From positions 2,852,001 through 2,916,000 of the forward strand of contig JANCIK010000008.1 of assembly GCA_028532985.1 (NCBI GenBank): 64,000 nucleotides of DNA, in the 5' to 3' direction. The position numbers were made by a program, and so were the translations under genes. The stretch is from Stropharia rugosoannulata. Its lineage: Eukaryota; Basidiomycota; Agaricomycetes; Agaricales; Strophariaceae. The notes under the pieces are model-generated. The model was not told the origin of the DNA. It did no database searches and was given only the letters and a program-made list of their open reading frames with translations. This document shows positions 48,876 through 61,591 of the stretch, piece after piece; position 1 is the stretch's first letter; each line of letters opens with the position of its first letter.

Positions 48876-50765
48876 ATGGAGGGACCCGACACGGTTGAAG
48901 ATAAATGGAAGCTTTCATCAACTACGACACAAACCCAACCTGTACCAATAGAGAAGTTCAGGCTATTGATAATAGGAAAGAGTGGATGTGGAAAGACGAC
49001 GATATTGAGCAAGGTACGATGTAAAGCTATCATACACTAGGAAGGCTAAAGGAAAGTGTACTAGGTGTGTGGGGAGGAAGTGGTAAGCGACCTCATGTAC
49101 ACAGGAACGACAAAATGATGTCCATCTATCCACTTAACGTCAGGCGGACAAGCCAAGCACTACGGTAGGTTTTTGCAACTTGGTTAAGAAAAGAACAATC
49201 AGGCTCAAGTGTACTGCAGAGAGGAACGCACAATATCGAGCGTGAAATGGAGTTCAAAACCAATAGCTGCTTCGTTGTTCATGACTCCGAGGGATTTGAA
49301 GCAGGCCAAGAAGATGAGTATAGGGTTGTAGCGAATTTTATCGAATCAAGAGGCAGGCAGAGGGATATCAACGAGAGATTACATGCAATATGGCGAGTCT
49401 CCTGATACAGGCTCATAGGTATTGAGTCATTCAAGCTAATTTCTCTAATAGGTACTGTCTGACAACAAGCTCCCGTCCCATCCAGCAGGCAGAGGAAAGA
49501 TTTTTCTCGCAAAAACATGATGGTGAGACGAGAGTGCCTCAATGAATCCTGTGCGTCTGACCATTTCTCTTTTGCGTAGTCCCAGTAGTAGCAATATTTA
49601 CCAAGTTCGATCTGTTTGTTGAGAATCAACTACAAGACTTGATGGAAGAAGTTGAAGAAGACATTGATGAAGAACTGGAAAATGCATTGGAGAGACAAGC
49701 CGAAAGCAAAGCTTTGGAGAAATTCAATCATCACTTTAAAGGAGTTCTTCTCAGCAAGCCGTATCCACCAAGTGCTGTGGTCGCACTGTCAGATGGTATG
49801 TGAACTATCAGTGTCCTTATCTTCGAGCAATATGGATATTTTAGGGAAGTGAACAGCTCAACTCCGAAGGATACTCGTCTCGGAGAATTAATCAAGGAGA
49901 CCATGGTTGCCTTGAAAGTTGACGGCTTGGCCAGATCAGAAGAAGAACAGGAATTGTCACGCCGCCTGGCGTCTCTCTTCTCCGCAGCCCAACAGGCAGA
50001 TCTCTTGGCCAAATATGAAAGCTCTGTAAAGTTCGTCTCACATATTATATACGGTAATTAGTACGGTGCTGATAACTTTTACTGTAGGGAAGGCACACCA
50101 TGTGCGTCGTTATCCTCAAAGATTTTTGACATAACTTAAACCTTCACCAGATGTACTAGGAGCACGTAATCCAAGGGCAGAATCAGATCTCTGGAGACGG
50201 CAAATCATTTGGGAATGGGTGGGTAGGTGGAAGCACAAGGCTAGTGTTAGTGCCAACTCCTATAGACGTGAGATGTCAGTGTGAATTAACCTGACGTCCT
50301 TTAAGTTTCTAGCAGCGTTTACCACTAACCTTAAGAACCACCCTACGACTCTGGGGAATTCCACGGAGGCAGTCTGGCGTCAAGACAAGCTGCTATCAAG
50401 CTTAGAGATTGAAGCATATAGATGTCTCCAACTTGTAATGGGTGCGGTTCATTTCTCTTTCCCTATACCTTGCCAATAGCACATACTGTTGACTAATGAA
50501 TTAATGATGCTCAGATTTTACCGTCATCATGACACAACTCTTCCTATTGAAGGTCACCGAGGACGAATTTACAACGATAAATATTACTGAGAAGTATATC
50601 ACCACAGCGGCTTTCTCGTACATCCAGGAGCAAACTCTCAAGCTTGATATATGGTCTGTGCGTACCAATGAGCGTGGGGGAGGATTCAAGCTATCTAGGT
50701 CTGAAATGCGGGAGCCTTGCGTGGATATTATTGATAAAGCGGTAAGGTTATTAATGCAAGAGTAA
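48876..50765 (+). CDS. P-loop GTPase (copy 2)
   Basis: A paralogue of the genes at 35119 and 50885. It starts MEGPDTVEDKWKLSSTTTQT. G1 is LLIIGKSGCGKTTILSK, followed by VCGEEV, ADKPSTT and RGTHNIEREMEF. G3 is FVVHDSEGFEAGQEDEY and G4 is VVAIFTKFDLFVENQ. The acidic helix is VEEDIDEELENALERQAESK, followed by FKGVLLSKPYPPSAVVALSD, RLGELIKETMVALKVDG and SLFSAAQQADLLAKYESS. The terminal block is LEIEAYRCLQLVMG, then FTVIMTQLFLLKVTED, ending VRLLMQE. Motifs G1, G3 and G4 are intact, so GTP binding is expected. Exons are split by eight or nine short introns. The order and phase of exons match its two relatives, which supports this model. Confidence 0.78.
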
Positions 50766-50884
50766 TCGTAGTTGGGAGACAAGTATTGTTGACATGGTGT
50801 GAGAAGAATTTTCTGTACATATCATGTTGAATACTTTGAAATTTATTCTGATCCGAACCTATTGCATAAATCAGCGATTGGGTA

Positions 50885-52983
50885 ATGGGAATATCAAGGT
50901 TCAAAATGGTAAGAGCTCTTATCAGGCCGAATCAGACCCTGCCTACGGCCCTGTTCCATGAGCTCTTCAGTATTCAAGCTCTAGCGGTACACGATCGCTA
51001 TGGTGCGTACCATGCATCTCTTTAAGAGAACACCACATGGCATTCATACTATAGGATGTTGTAATTTCAGCTGGGCAGCCAGGGCAAAATCACTGCGTTA
51101 AATAATTCAGATAATTCAGAGTCTGAAAGTTCTTCGGACAGCGAGTTGGAGAATGTAGAGGAGCTGGGAGGCCGCCGCCGCAAAGCTCCCAAGAAATTCA
51201 GGTTGCTGATAATTGGTAAGACTGGATGCGGGAAGACCACGATCTTGAGCAAGGTGTGTAGAACAGTCTTACTATTAAATGTGATTGCCTTGGGTTTTTA
51301 AATGATGAATGCAATGTACAGGTCTGCGGAGAGGATGTGGTGGGTTCTGACAGCCTCTTATTGTTGATTGCTACTCAACACTACCTCATTAACAGGCTGA
51401 TAAGCCAAGTACGACTGTATGCATGTCCGATCCGGTGCCTCTACGGACCCATACTTATTGTATTCAAAAGAGAGGAACACATGACATTGAAAGGGAAATG
51501 GAATTCAAAAATAACAAACAGCTAGTGGTCCACGACTCAGAAGGATTTGAATCTGGAAAGCCGGACGAGTACAATGTGGTTTCTAATTTCATTCGTTCTC
51601 GAGGCAGGTCAAGAAATATCAGGGACAGATTACACACTATTTGGTAAGTTCATACGTACAGACCTTGCAATTCCTTTCTAAGCGCTGTCCATCTATACAA
51701 GGTATTGTCTGACGTCCAACTCGCGTCCCATACAGGCGGCAGAGGAAACATTTTTCTCTGAGAAGCATGATGGTAAGTCAGGGAAATAATTCTCTATACA
51801 GCTGATAGTTGAAACGAGCTTTAGTTCCCGTTATTGCTATCTTCACCAAGTTCGAGATCTTTGTAGAGAGTCAATTGCAAGAATTAATGGATGGCTTGAA
51901 CGACATCGACGAAGAGAAGGAAGAAGAGCTTGAAAAACAAGCAGAAAAAGTTGCAACGGAGAAATTTAATGAGTATTTCAAAGGTGTGCTCATGAAAAAG
52001 CCATTCCCCCCTCAGGCTGTTGTTGCTCTTTCAGATGGTGAGCTTACATTTTATTTGAGCATAACAAAAATTTATTAGTTCAATGTAGTGGAACACTCTA
52101 CACCGGAAGATCCTCGTCTGGGAGAATTAATCAGGGCAACAATGGCCGCCATAAGTGCCGACAGCAAAGGTGGAACCTCTAAAGAACAAAAGGACTCCAA
52201 GCGCCTGGCTGCACTATTTGCAGCTGCACAGAAGGCTGATCTTACGGAAAAATATCGATGGTCGATAGAGTGCGTCTTTTCCTTATTTCCTGGCACATAT
52301 ATTGAAAATGTTGTAGACATGGGACGCCAGGTTGGACTGCTTGAAAACCCATGACCATAGCTAAACTGATACATTGAATAGAGATACTAACTTCGATGGT
52401 TACAAGATCTCAATGTTCGGAATCCCGGGCGAAAATTCTCCGCGTGTGGCAGCTCGGACTGCCAAGAAATACAGTGAGTTTGCCAGAATTTTGTTGCTGA
52501 ATTAGAGTGATTGATGGTTTTCTTTACCGTGCCCCAGTTTCTGGCCTTGTTTAAGAATGAAATTGAAGATTATCCTCAAACATTTGGCAATAGCTTGGGA
52601 AAGACACACCGCAATGGAAAAAGATTAACAAGCCTGGAATTGGAAGCGTACAGATGTCTCCAGCTGGCATCGGGTGCGTATACTCTAGTCACACATAAAG
52701 CAGCAGTTCTTGACATAACTAATTGAAATGTTCAGACTTGAGTGTCATTGCAACTGAATTGTTTCTTCTAAAGACAAGCGATGTCCCTACAATCATGGAG
52801 GTTGTAAAGAAATATCCGAGCACTCCTGCATTTTCGTATATCCAAGAACATATTTTGGAGGACGTTGACATTGGGCCGACACAGAGTCACATACGCCAGG
52901 GATTTCGGCTCTACCTTCGCGACTATGCAACCGCAAAATTAATTGACAAAGCTGTCAGATCATATCTCTGGAGAACTCCTTAG
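50885..52983 (+). CDS. P-loop GTPase (copy 3) with altered G4 motif
   Basis: A tandem paralogue 120 nt after copy 2. The most N-terminal coding is uncertain: an eight-codon first exon MGISRFKM with a GTAAGA donor at 50909 is proposed, joining to LGSQGKITALNNSDNSES. An acidic Ser-rich leader precedes G1 (LLIIGKTGCGKTTILSK). G3 is LVVHDSEGFESGKPDEY. G4 reads VIAIFTKFE, with Glu replacing the Asp that contacts the guanine ring in most GTPases. The rest follows the family: NDIDEEKEEELEKQAEKVAT, DPRLGELIRATMAAI, LAALFAAAQKADLTEKYRWS, LELEAYRCLQLASG, ending VRSYLWRTP. One internal exon (52380-52475) can be read in more than one frame and is the weakest join. Confidence 0.72.
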
Positions 52984-53864
52984 TATAGTGTTTGCATACA
53001 GATTTAGTTTCTAGAATAAGCTATGAAACGAAGACAGGAAAAAAAACAGAAGATGTACAGCAAGAGAAGCGTAGCAGCGCCTTACAAGACAATCAGACAG
53101 ACCAATTAATTTATTCCGCTTACACTTCAATGTTCAGGTACCATATTTTCCCTTAAGATATACCCTGATATACCCTATTATGTCCATCCCAATTGCAATT
53201 TTATTTTATTTTTGTGAAAGGGAATCGCGTGGAGACGGAATGCTGCAGAGATGCCGGAATTGAAACTCAGTGATGGCAGCTTATCTAATTAATAATAATA
53301 TCGGTCAATATTCATAAATTGCATGTTGCTAGGTCGTTGCTATGTACAAAAAAAAATAAAGCTGCAATTGAGATGGACTAATATCCCTTATAACCCTACC
53401 TCAAACAATAATCAGAGGCATTTCCTCAGCGCGCAAGCACCCAAGCCGTATATCAAACGTAGCCTAGAAGGAAGGAAAGTCTAACAAAGTAGTTACAGTA
53501 ATATAGCTTAATAGGATTTTTTAAATAAATAAAAATAGAACAGTGAGCTATGAAAGGATTCCCCCCATTCCGACTTTCCGTGCAAGTTAGTTTTTGTTAC
53601 TGACAAGGGAGAGTAGAAGCACGCGACTTGTGGCTAGGAAAACAAATTTTCTAAGTATAGGGCCAAGATAACAAAAATATCGAGCACAAGGTGCGGGCAG
53701 GTGCGGATGTGCTCCTGAGTGCCAAGTGGCAGCAGGCACAGCATTGCGGTTGGATGAGTCGAAAGAAGGATAAACATGTGATCACCGTTGCGGGCAGTTG
53801 GCGAGGCTCGAGCTCAGAGGTCATCCCTCCTTATCCTCAACGCTCACTGCTCCCACCTGGGACC
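52984..53864. other. Intergenic region upstream of the bHLH gene
   Basis: About 880 nt, AT-rich until about 53680 and then GC-richer near the start codon, with no gene. An open frame runs 53691-53864 in phase with the bHLH start but lacks an ATG I would prefer. Confidence 0.45.
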
Positions 53865-56800
53865 ATGGATCAGTGTACCCAGGATCCCCATATGTACTCT
53901 TCATTCATCCCATCATCCAACTCCGCTTCCAACAAGATCTCCGAACCCGCAAGCCCGGCCACAGCGGGGCCGACATCCCAGAATCCTAACGCCCAGCTCA
54001 CGATGAACCTACTCAACAATCTCCTCCAAATGCAGGGTCTGGAAAATAGCATCGTTCAGCAGCAAATGTCTTCGTCAGCTTCTTCGTCGCAGTCCACCTC
54101 TATCAACCCGACCAACCCTACTTCATCACCGAATCCTTTCCCTTCGAACATCATGCTTGAGCAGCAGATCAAGCTTACCCAGCTCCAGCAGCTCCAGCAG
54201 CTGCAGAACCAGATCTTTCAGCAGCAGGTTTGTGCTTATTGTCTGAAACATGACCTCAGTTAATTTTATATGCCTCATTTTCTCAGATCGCCCTCATTAG
54301 CGGACAGTCACCGCCTGTCCTCGCTGCACCACCGCTTTTCGATGCTAGTCGCCAATTGGCAGGTACAAGTGGGTCTATGGGAGACCAACATGACTATACA
54401 GGCCTACCAACGCCCGGTATGTTCTTCTTTCGAGTATTATCACGTTTCTTGGACTTGTTCCGGCTTTCCGGTTCTCCGGTTCTTTGATCTGGTGGCTCAA
54501 ATACGGCTTTTCGCGTTACTTTACGCTGCACATACGCAGGTGCCGTTCACAGATCTTCTTTGTCTTTACTGCAACGACACCTAGCTTTTTCTTCAGTTCA
54601 TACGTGCTACCTGTGTGTACCTGTAATCAGTGATCAAGCTTGGAGCTAAGTCTGGGCACTCCTTGCATTTCTGATTAATTATCGGATGTTGACCCATATA
54701 TCCGATTTTTTGTTCTGATTTCTTTATAGCAACCTTTGCTTTTACTTCTGTTTCTTGGACAAAGTTCTATTACTGCTTTCTCTGTTGAGTCAAGATTTCT
54801 GTGCAGGAATCTTTGATAGCATCTGTTCCTTGTCCAATTATTTTTATGCTTTTATGTTCACGTTCGCTAACTGCACTTATAGGCCCATCTGGCGAAATAC
54901 GTCCGCAGCGTCCACAAGAGTTCGTATCGCCTAGTGGACTGGCCAATTATCTTGAGCCTCTACCTCACGCCCTTGTTCCTCCGCCATCGAATAGAGATGT
55001 ACATTCACTGAACTCCCCGTCACGCAATTTGACGGCCTCTACTTCAAATCATCATCGGCACGGATCTGCGCCAGGACCGCTCAGTCTCGACCTTCAGCGG
55101 CAACTAATGGCTCTCTCACAACCAGGAGGAAATATGTCACAGAGATCGCAGCATAATCATTATACGCAACATCCGGGTTCACCGAATGCATTCAGTCACC
55201 AGCAACACCACCCAACGTCGCCAATGAGCTCGCATCCGCCGACAATAAATCATGGCATGTCCCCTCACCCATTCAAGTCTGATATGCGCGATCATCCGCT
55301 GCCCCGTCCATACCATCAACATTTTGGGACACCTAATCAGCATCCCTTCCATGTTTCGCCTTCCATGCAACCTGGGATTACTCATTCCGCTCCGGCCCAT
55401 GTTGCCTTCAATATTTTCAACGGTTCTTCGTCTGCTGGAGAAGGCGGTGCTAACATACCAGGTCTTACCTTGGGTCCTGCAGATGCTCCCGTTATTCCAG
55501 GAGAGTACCACAAACAAAGGTTTAGCATGAGTGAAAGTCCGCGATATGCTGTCCATCATCATCAAGTGCAGCCCATGCCGATATTGGACCAGGATATCTC
55601 CCCCCTCACTAGCCCTTGGCTGGGCGCCCATTCCACTTCTTCATCTGCCTCCACATCGTCGGCGCGTCATCGCGGGGCTAATGCTGCCGGAAGTAAGCGC
55701 ATGGCTTCGTCAAGTGGAGACGAAGGCGGCTCAGCGCGTAAGAAACACAGTCCTGCCATCAGACCGACGATTGGGATGAGCATTTCGCGCATCGTATCGG
55801 AGCGCTCGCGCGAGAACGGTTCAACGTCCCCGCTTGGGCCTAGTAGGAAAGGGAGTACCCCTCCATTAGCGACGACCTCTACTTCGCACTCCGGAGGCCG
55901 CACAGAACCGCCTTCAGCAGGATTGCGATCCCTGTCAGGCTCTGTATCGCCTGCTCCAAATGGTACTCAACCGGGATTGATGAATGGAAATGACGCTGGG
56001 GCTGGAAAAGAAGGGTTTGCCCATGACGCTACGAGACCCCGCCGAGAATCAAAGAGCACAGGCTCAACACCACTACTCAGGTCTACTCACACATCCACAA
56101 TGGGTAAAAATACAATCAGACCCACCCGTTCTCGCAGCAAGGCACAAATTGCTGGGGGTGCATCTGGGGACGTACATGCAGCTGATGGTTTGCAAGATAG
56201 CCCCTCACCTGTTGACTTGAACAGGGAAGTTGACGGGTCTGTGAATCGCTCTATGCCGCCTCCCCCGCTTCCTACATCAAGTACGGGATCTCGCTCAAAT
56301 ATTAACGGTCCCAGTTCGATTCCAGACGCGAATGCGGGTGGCAACATTGCTGAGGCTGAACAAGTGAATCGAAATGAGGGTATGGGCAACGCTGGGTCTG
56401 GTATGTCGATGGAGGTAGACATGCTTGGAGACATGATGAACATGGAAGGGATGAACTCTATGGGAGGGATGGAGCTAGGTAATATGGGTTTCGGTGGAAT
56501 GGGAATGGGGGAAATGGACTCCATCATAGGGATGGATACCATGAACGGCATGGTAGGGATGAATAGCTCGGGAATGAACAACATGAACTCCGGGATGGAC
56601 ATGGGAATGGGTAGTATGGGAATAGACGGAATGGATATGGAGCGTTATGGCCATGGGATGAACGATATGGGAGGATTGGATATAACTGGGGTGGACTTTG
56701 GCCAGGGGCAAAATAGACAAGGACATCATCATCCTCAGGTACACCAAGGTGACATGCCACCTCCTCCACCCTCAAGCTTGGCTGCCAATCAACACCAGCA

Positions 56801-57864
56801 CAGGGATGATTCGCAGCCGCTTGTTCCCGTCACCCCGGCCAGCATCATGAACCTTGGCCGCTTGGGCATCCCCTCTGGCTCTGGGGCCAATGGACGCCTT
56901 GGCGCAAGCACATCTTCATCCTCCACCTCGATGAGCTCCAGCAAGGCGGCCAGCACATCTGTACCTGCTACTACCTCAACCGCCGGCCCGACAACGAACA
57001 AGAAGGCCACTCGGAAAGAAACGAATTCGGCCCGCGGCGCAGCGTCAGGGACCGCTACCCGCGGCAGTCGTGTGTCGACGCGGAAGATAGTACCTGCTAT
57101 CAGTCCTGCTTTAAAACCGCTTTTACCCGGTGAGCCTTTTCTTTTCTGTCCACTTGTGCATGTATGCTCACCTGTTTTTTCGTGCAGCGGGAGGCGTGCC
57201 TGCTGGTGGATCGCCGACGTCCCCTAATGCCGCGCCGACGTCTCCCAAGACTCCGCACATGTCAGCGTCGATGGGCGGCGGAGCTCCGGGGGTGCGCAAG
57301 ACGTCGCATAAGGCGGCAGAGCAGAAGCGGCGCGACTCGCTCAAGACGACGTTCGACCACCTGCGCAAGCTGCTCCCGCCTATCGCGCTCCCGAACGACG
57401 CCGACGCGGACCCTAATCTGATCACCTCGCCGCTGTTCCACCCCACTGCGCCCCTCCTGCCTGGTGCATTGCCGCCGCGCGGCCCGCCCAAGGCCGGCGG
57501 CGAGGGGCCAAATAAGGGCGTGAGCAAGCTGCAGCTATTGATATGTGGGAACGAGTACATCCGGCTGCTGAAAGCGCGCGTGGAGAGGCGGGACGATGAG
57601 ATCGAGAAGCTGAGGCAGGAGGTGGCGAGGCTGAGGGTTGTAGTGGAGGAAAAGGGTGGCGAGGACGAGGGCGCCATGGTGGGTGACAATCGAGAGGCGG
57701 TGGATTTGAACCGGGATTTGGATGCTGTAGAGAAGATCTCCGTCGTCGCTGCACTTGGTCTCAGGACCGGTGGAGGTAGCGGGCCGGGGGCTGGTGGGCA
57801 GGATGTAGACAAGGACGATGCAGGTGATGATGGTCTGGACGAGGGAGACGACGAAGATGATTGA
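53865..57864 (+). CDS. bHLH transcription factor with long low-complexity N-terminus
   Basis: A nuclear DNA-binding regulator of about 1,140 residues in four exons, starting MDQCTQDPHMYSSFIPSSNS. The N-terminus is Gln-rich (LTQLQQLQQLQNQIFQQQ). A 464-nt intron (54418-54881) joins GLPTPG to PSGEIRPQRP. The middle is Ser/Pro/His-rich with a basic patch (AGSKRMASSSGDEG, then RKKHSPAIRPTI), then a Met-Gly-rich tract. The bHLH domain sits near the C-terminus: basic region HKAAEQKRRDSLKTTFDHLR carries His-Glu-Arg at the E-box contact positions, helix 1 ends RKLLPPI, a loop of about 45 residues rich in Pro follows, and helix 2 is KGVSKLQLLICGNEYIRLL. A leucine-zipper-like coil (RDDEIEKLRQEVARLRVVVE) and an acidic tail follow. 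The long loop is unusual for bHLH proteins. Confidence 0.87.
56386..56680 (+). repeat. Met-Gly-Asn-rich coding repeat in the bHLH protein
   Basis: Imperfect repeats of GMxxM, MGMG and MNMxG type extend over roughly 95 codons (for example MNMEGMNSMGGMELGNMG). At DNA level the region is ATGGGA/ATGAAC-rich on the coding strand and probably varies in length between strains. Confidence 0.75.
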
Positions 57865-58854
57865 TTCCAAATGAAAAGTATTTTGTACATTATTCTTCTT
57901 CATTATTCTTGAGCATGGCTATGCTTATTTTATCTGTATACCATTTATGCATTGTCTTGGGACTATGCGTCTTTCCTCCTTTTGTTGGGCGTACGTTTAT
58001 AGAGCCAACTACTTGATTGGGTTGGTCTAGACTCGTTTGTAGTAAATTATTACCTTCTATTTCCTTTCCAGAATCATTTTATTATCTACTTATGATATTA
58101 TTATTTCTTGTGGCACTCAGTATCCGTGATGTGTTCTGTTCACATCCATATTCATATAATGTCGAGGGATACAATGTTTTAGCATTTCTAGCTGCAAGTA
58201 AATAATGTAACTCTATAATATCTACGATAGTACTTAGTATCCTTTATTTTTTGACTTCGGGTTGAACGGTGACGAGTCACCCTTTGGCAACCCTTTGGTT
58301 CATGGAAGTTGACTTGGAGTTGACTTGAAGAGGCCTGAGTCTTACGTAATTTCCGGTGATTTCCCGAACCGCTTCATTGAAGCCTTGGCACTGAGACCAA
58401 GCAAGGCGGAGCATCACGACCGTTTACTTCCACGTAGGACCGTCCGATTTTATGGAGACACGACACGTTTTCGTACCCCAGTTAGATTCATTCAAGACTA
58501 TAGAAGCTGACAAAGGCAAGAGAAGGACGCGTTTTCCACTTCAAACGTGATAATCTGACGCTACAAGGTGACTCAAAATTCGCCATACCTGATTTCTCAC
58601 TTCGTTCAATCAATAATCGTATGTCGTGTCAGTGTCGTGTGCGCCTAACGGAACCAATAAACTCTCTTTCTCCACGTTCTGTGCATAAGCTGGTCTTCGA
58701 AGCTGACAATTTGCGGGTCAGCACGGGCTATCTTCGGATTATCTTCACCGCTTTTGTCGCACAGGACGCAGCCTGAACACTAGCGCTGGTCTGCAATAAA
58801 ACCAGCAAGAATTCTTACTTGAAATCCCATAATTTCTGCCCACTAACTCACATT
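57865..58854. other. Intergenic region, no gene seen
   Basis: About 1 kb with 3' UTR-like AT-rich sequence of the bHLH gene and the promoter of MFS copy 2. ORFs here are short and featureless. Confidence 0.45.
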
Positions 58855-60814
58855 ATGGCTATGGAACTGCAGACACTGAGTTCTGGCGAGGACCGCGCAG
58901 GTCCAAACCAACAACCGATGAACGATATAGACGACTCGGCTTCCCAGAAGTCTCGCGCAAAATCCGTGAACCGTTCCGCCACTCCAGGGAATACAGATCC
59001 TATATCGTCGAACACGAGTGGCATCACAGGCTCGCCGAGGGTGACGCGTCAACAAAGGCTTCTGTCGCGTATCCAGTACGCGACGCTGCTGTGGACACTG
59101 CTGGTTGCGGGATGGAACGACGGCACAACGGGGCCCCTGCTACCGCGCGTCCAGGAAGTGTATCATGTCAGTATAGTGTTATGCTCAGTTTCTGAGGCCC
59201 CTGATCTGAAACCCGCTTGTTCCAGGTAAATTTCACTATCGTATCGTTGATCTTCGTGTTCGCGTGCATTGTGAGGCTCTCGTGATGTGGATGCTTGTAT
59301 CGATGCTCACATAGGTGTAGGGCTTTGTCGTAGGGGCCGTGGCCAACATGTACCTAGGCCCGTACATGGGGTTCGGAAAGGTATGTCATTTATCTCTTTT
59401 TTGTGCGGCTCTAACGTGACGTAGACGATTGTGTTGGGTTCTCTATGTCAAATAGTTGCGTATAGCATACAGTGCAGTGCCCCACCTTTCCCTGTGTTTG
59501 TAATGGCGTACACGATAAATGGTGCTGGAATAGCTCTGCAGGTCGGTCGTAATCATATTTTAGGGGCGATTTTACTAAAGGCTTGATTAATTTTTCCCGT
59601 TGTTTCTAGGATGCACAAGCCAACGGCTTCGTTGCTACACTGTCGCGACGCCCTGAAACGAAGATGGGGGTTCTGCATGCTTTCTACGGTCTTGGGGCCT
59701 TCGCTGCCCCCCTTGCCGCCACGCATTTCTCCCACATATCCCATTGGAATTTTCATTTCCTAATATCTTTGGGCATGTCTGTAATCAATACCATTGCCCT
59801 TGTCGTCGTTTTCAAACTTAAAGATCAGGACGGTGGGTTTTATGTCTCTTTTTCTCTCTTGGTTTGGAGATTAATTATTCTAACAGAGTGCTTAAGATTG
59901 GCCGGCGAGGTGGTTCCGGATAGAGTGGCAGGTGAAGAGGGCACTTTCAAGGACGTTATGAAATGTCGTGCTGTTCATTTACTTGCATTCTTCATCTTGA
60001 TCTATGTTGGTGTGGAGGTTACCATTGGCGGTGAGTTAAATTCGCGGGTCCACTGCGTGCTGCAACTGATAATGATATTCTGCAGGTTGGATTGTCACTT
60101 TCATTATTGACGTCAGGAAAGGTGGCCCCTCTTCCGGCTACATATCATCTGGTTTCTTCGGAGGTTAGAAATTTGGTGCTATAACTCTTACTGAAAACTC
60201 AACCTTCCTCGTAGGACTTTGTGTGGGTCGTGTCGCTCTTCTGTGGGTTAATAAAAAGGTGCGCGCCTAGCTCAATATCAATTCGTACCAACTCATCTCG
60301 GCTTTCAGGTCGGAGAACGCCTCGTTCTTTTTGTCTACGCGGCCCTTGGTATTGCGTAAGTAATCGGTATGCCAAACTCATAAATTTTCACTCTAAACTG
60401 ACTGGACTCCTCACAGCCTCGAGCTCACCATCTGGTTTGTGCCGTCACTCATACAAAATGCCGTGGCGGTGTCGATCATCGGCGCGCTCCTCGGGCCCAT
60501 GTACCCCATCGCGATGAACCAAGCAAGCAGGATTCTCCCGCGGTACATTCTCACCAGCTCCATTGGCTGGATCGCGGGCTTTGGGCAGGCGGGGAGCGCC
60601 GCCCTGCCGTTTATGACCGGTGCCATTGCGCAGAACCACGGCATCAAGACCTTGCAACCTATGTGCGTATTTATCTGGGCTTCGCGCGTATTTTTGAGCA
60701 TACCTAGTTAGACTTTTATACTGACGCTTTGTATAATATAGACTGGTTGCGATGATGGCGCTTATGACGGGACTGTGGGCATTGGTCCCTCGTCCACAAC
60801 GACGTACTGAGTAG
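58855..60814 (+). CDS. MFS transporter, fungal twelve-helix family (copy 2)
   Basis: The N-terminal soluble leader is MAMELQTLSSGEDRAGPNQQ. TM1 ends AGWNDGTTGPLLPRVQEVYH. The following exons read FTIVSLIFVFACI, GAVANMYLGPYMGFGK, FPVFVMAYTINGAGIALQDA, KMGVLHAFYGLGAFAAPLAA, HFLISLGMSVINTIALVVVF, AVHLLAFFILIYVGVEVT, GWIVTFIIDVRKGGPSSGYI, SIIGALLGPMYPIAMNQAS, SIGWIAGFGQAGSAALPF and the last helix AMMALMTGLWALVPRPQRRT. The gene has about eleven exons of typical size with standard borders. Substrate unknown. It is the tandem neighbour of copy 3; the two differ mainly in the N-terminal leader and at scattered sites. Confidence 0.85.
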
Positions 60815-61591
60815 TGAATGAATTTGATATGAATTGATTTTTTTGGGAGTTCATTAAAAATCGTTGGTCGTTTATTTATGATTTCAGCAATATGCTACTA
60901 AGTAAGTACATGGGTGTAACTTCACTATTTATATGCCTTTATATAAGGTCCGAAGGCCTGAATCTTGAACCAATCCTATAGCTTAGTTCGGAATCGAAAT
61001 TTTATACTAGATATCCTAAGTCCATGGTAGTCACAACGTAGGCTCTTCAAATGACTCTTAAATACAACTTGACCGCCTCAAGGGCGATGCTTAACGCAGA
61101 CTACAGGAGACAGGTGAATTATAACCAGTTATTAAAGTTGCAGTTGTCTGCAGAAGTCCGCATTCTATAAATAGACTAAATTGGTTCCGAATCACATCTT
61201 GGGATTTGGTCAGATTTGGTCATTGTCCCCATCGACCTTCCATCGACTACAGTACTTTCTGTCCAGAAGGACTCAAGATGCCCATGACTCATCTAATGTA
61301 AGCTATTAGTATGGATTCGCCGATGCTATGCTGAGAAAGCTTGCCAGACTCCAGAGTCCAGGGCAACACGAGTATGGACATCCCCCAGTCTTTCAGGTTC
61401 GCGTCGGTCGGTAGCCAATGGCCGTGGACTCTTCATGTATATATAATTATCTCGTCGAACAGGCGTTCGGCTGTTCCGATGCGCTTATTAAAAATTGTGG
61501 CGAGCCTTGCGATAAAACACCAGGATTCTTTGACACGACGACACCACGTTGACTCCACCACTACCTCTCTCGATTTATCCACTGATTTGCT
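60815..61591. other. Intergenic region between tandem MFS genes
   Basis: 777 nt without a gene, containing the 3' flank of copy 2 and the promoter of copy 3. Confidence 0.45.
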
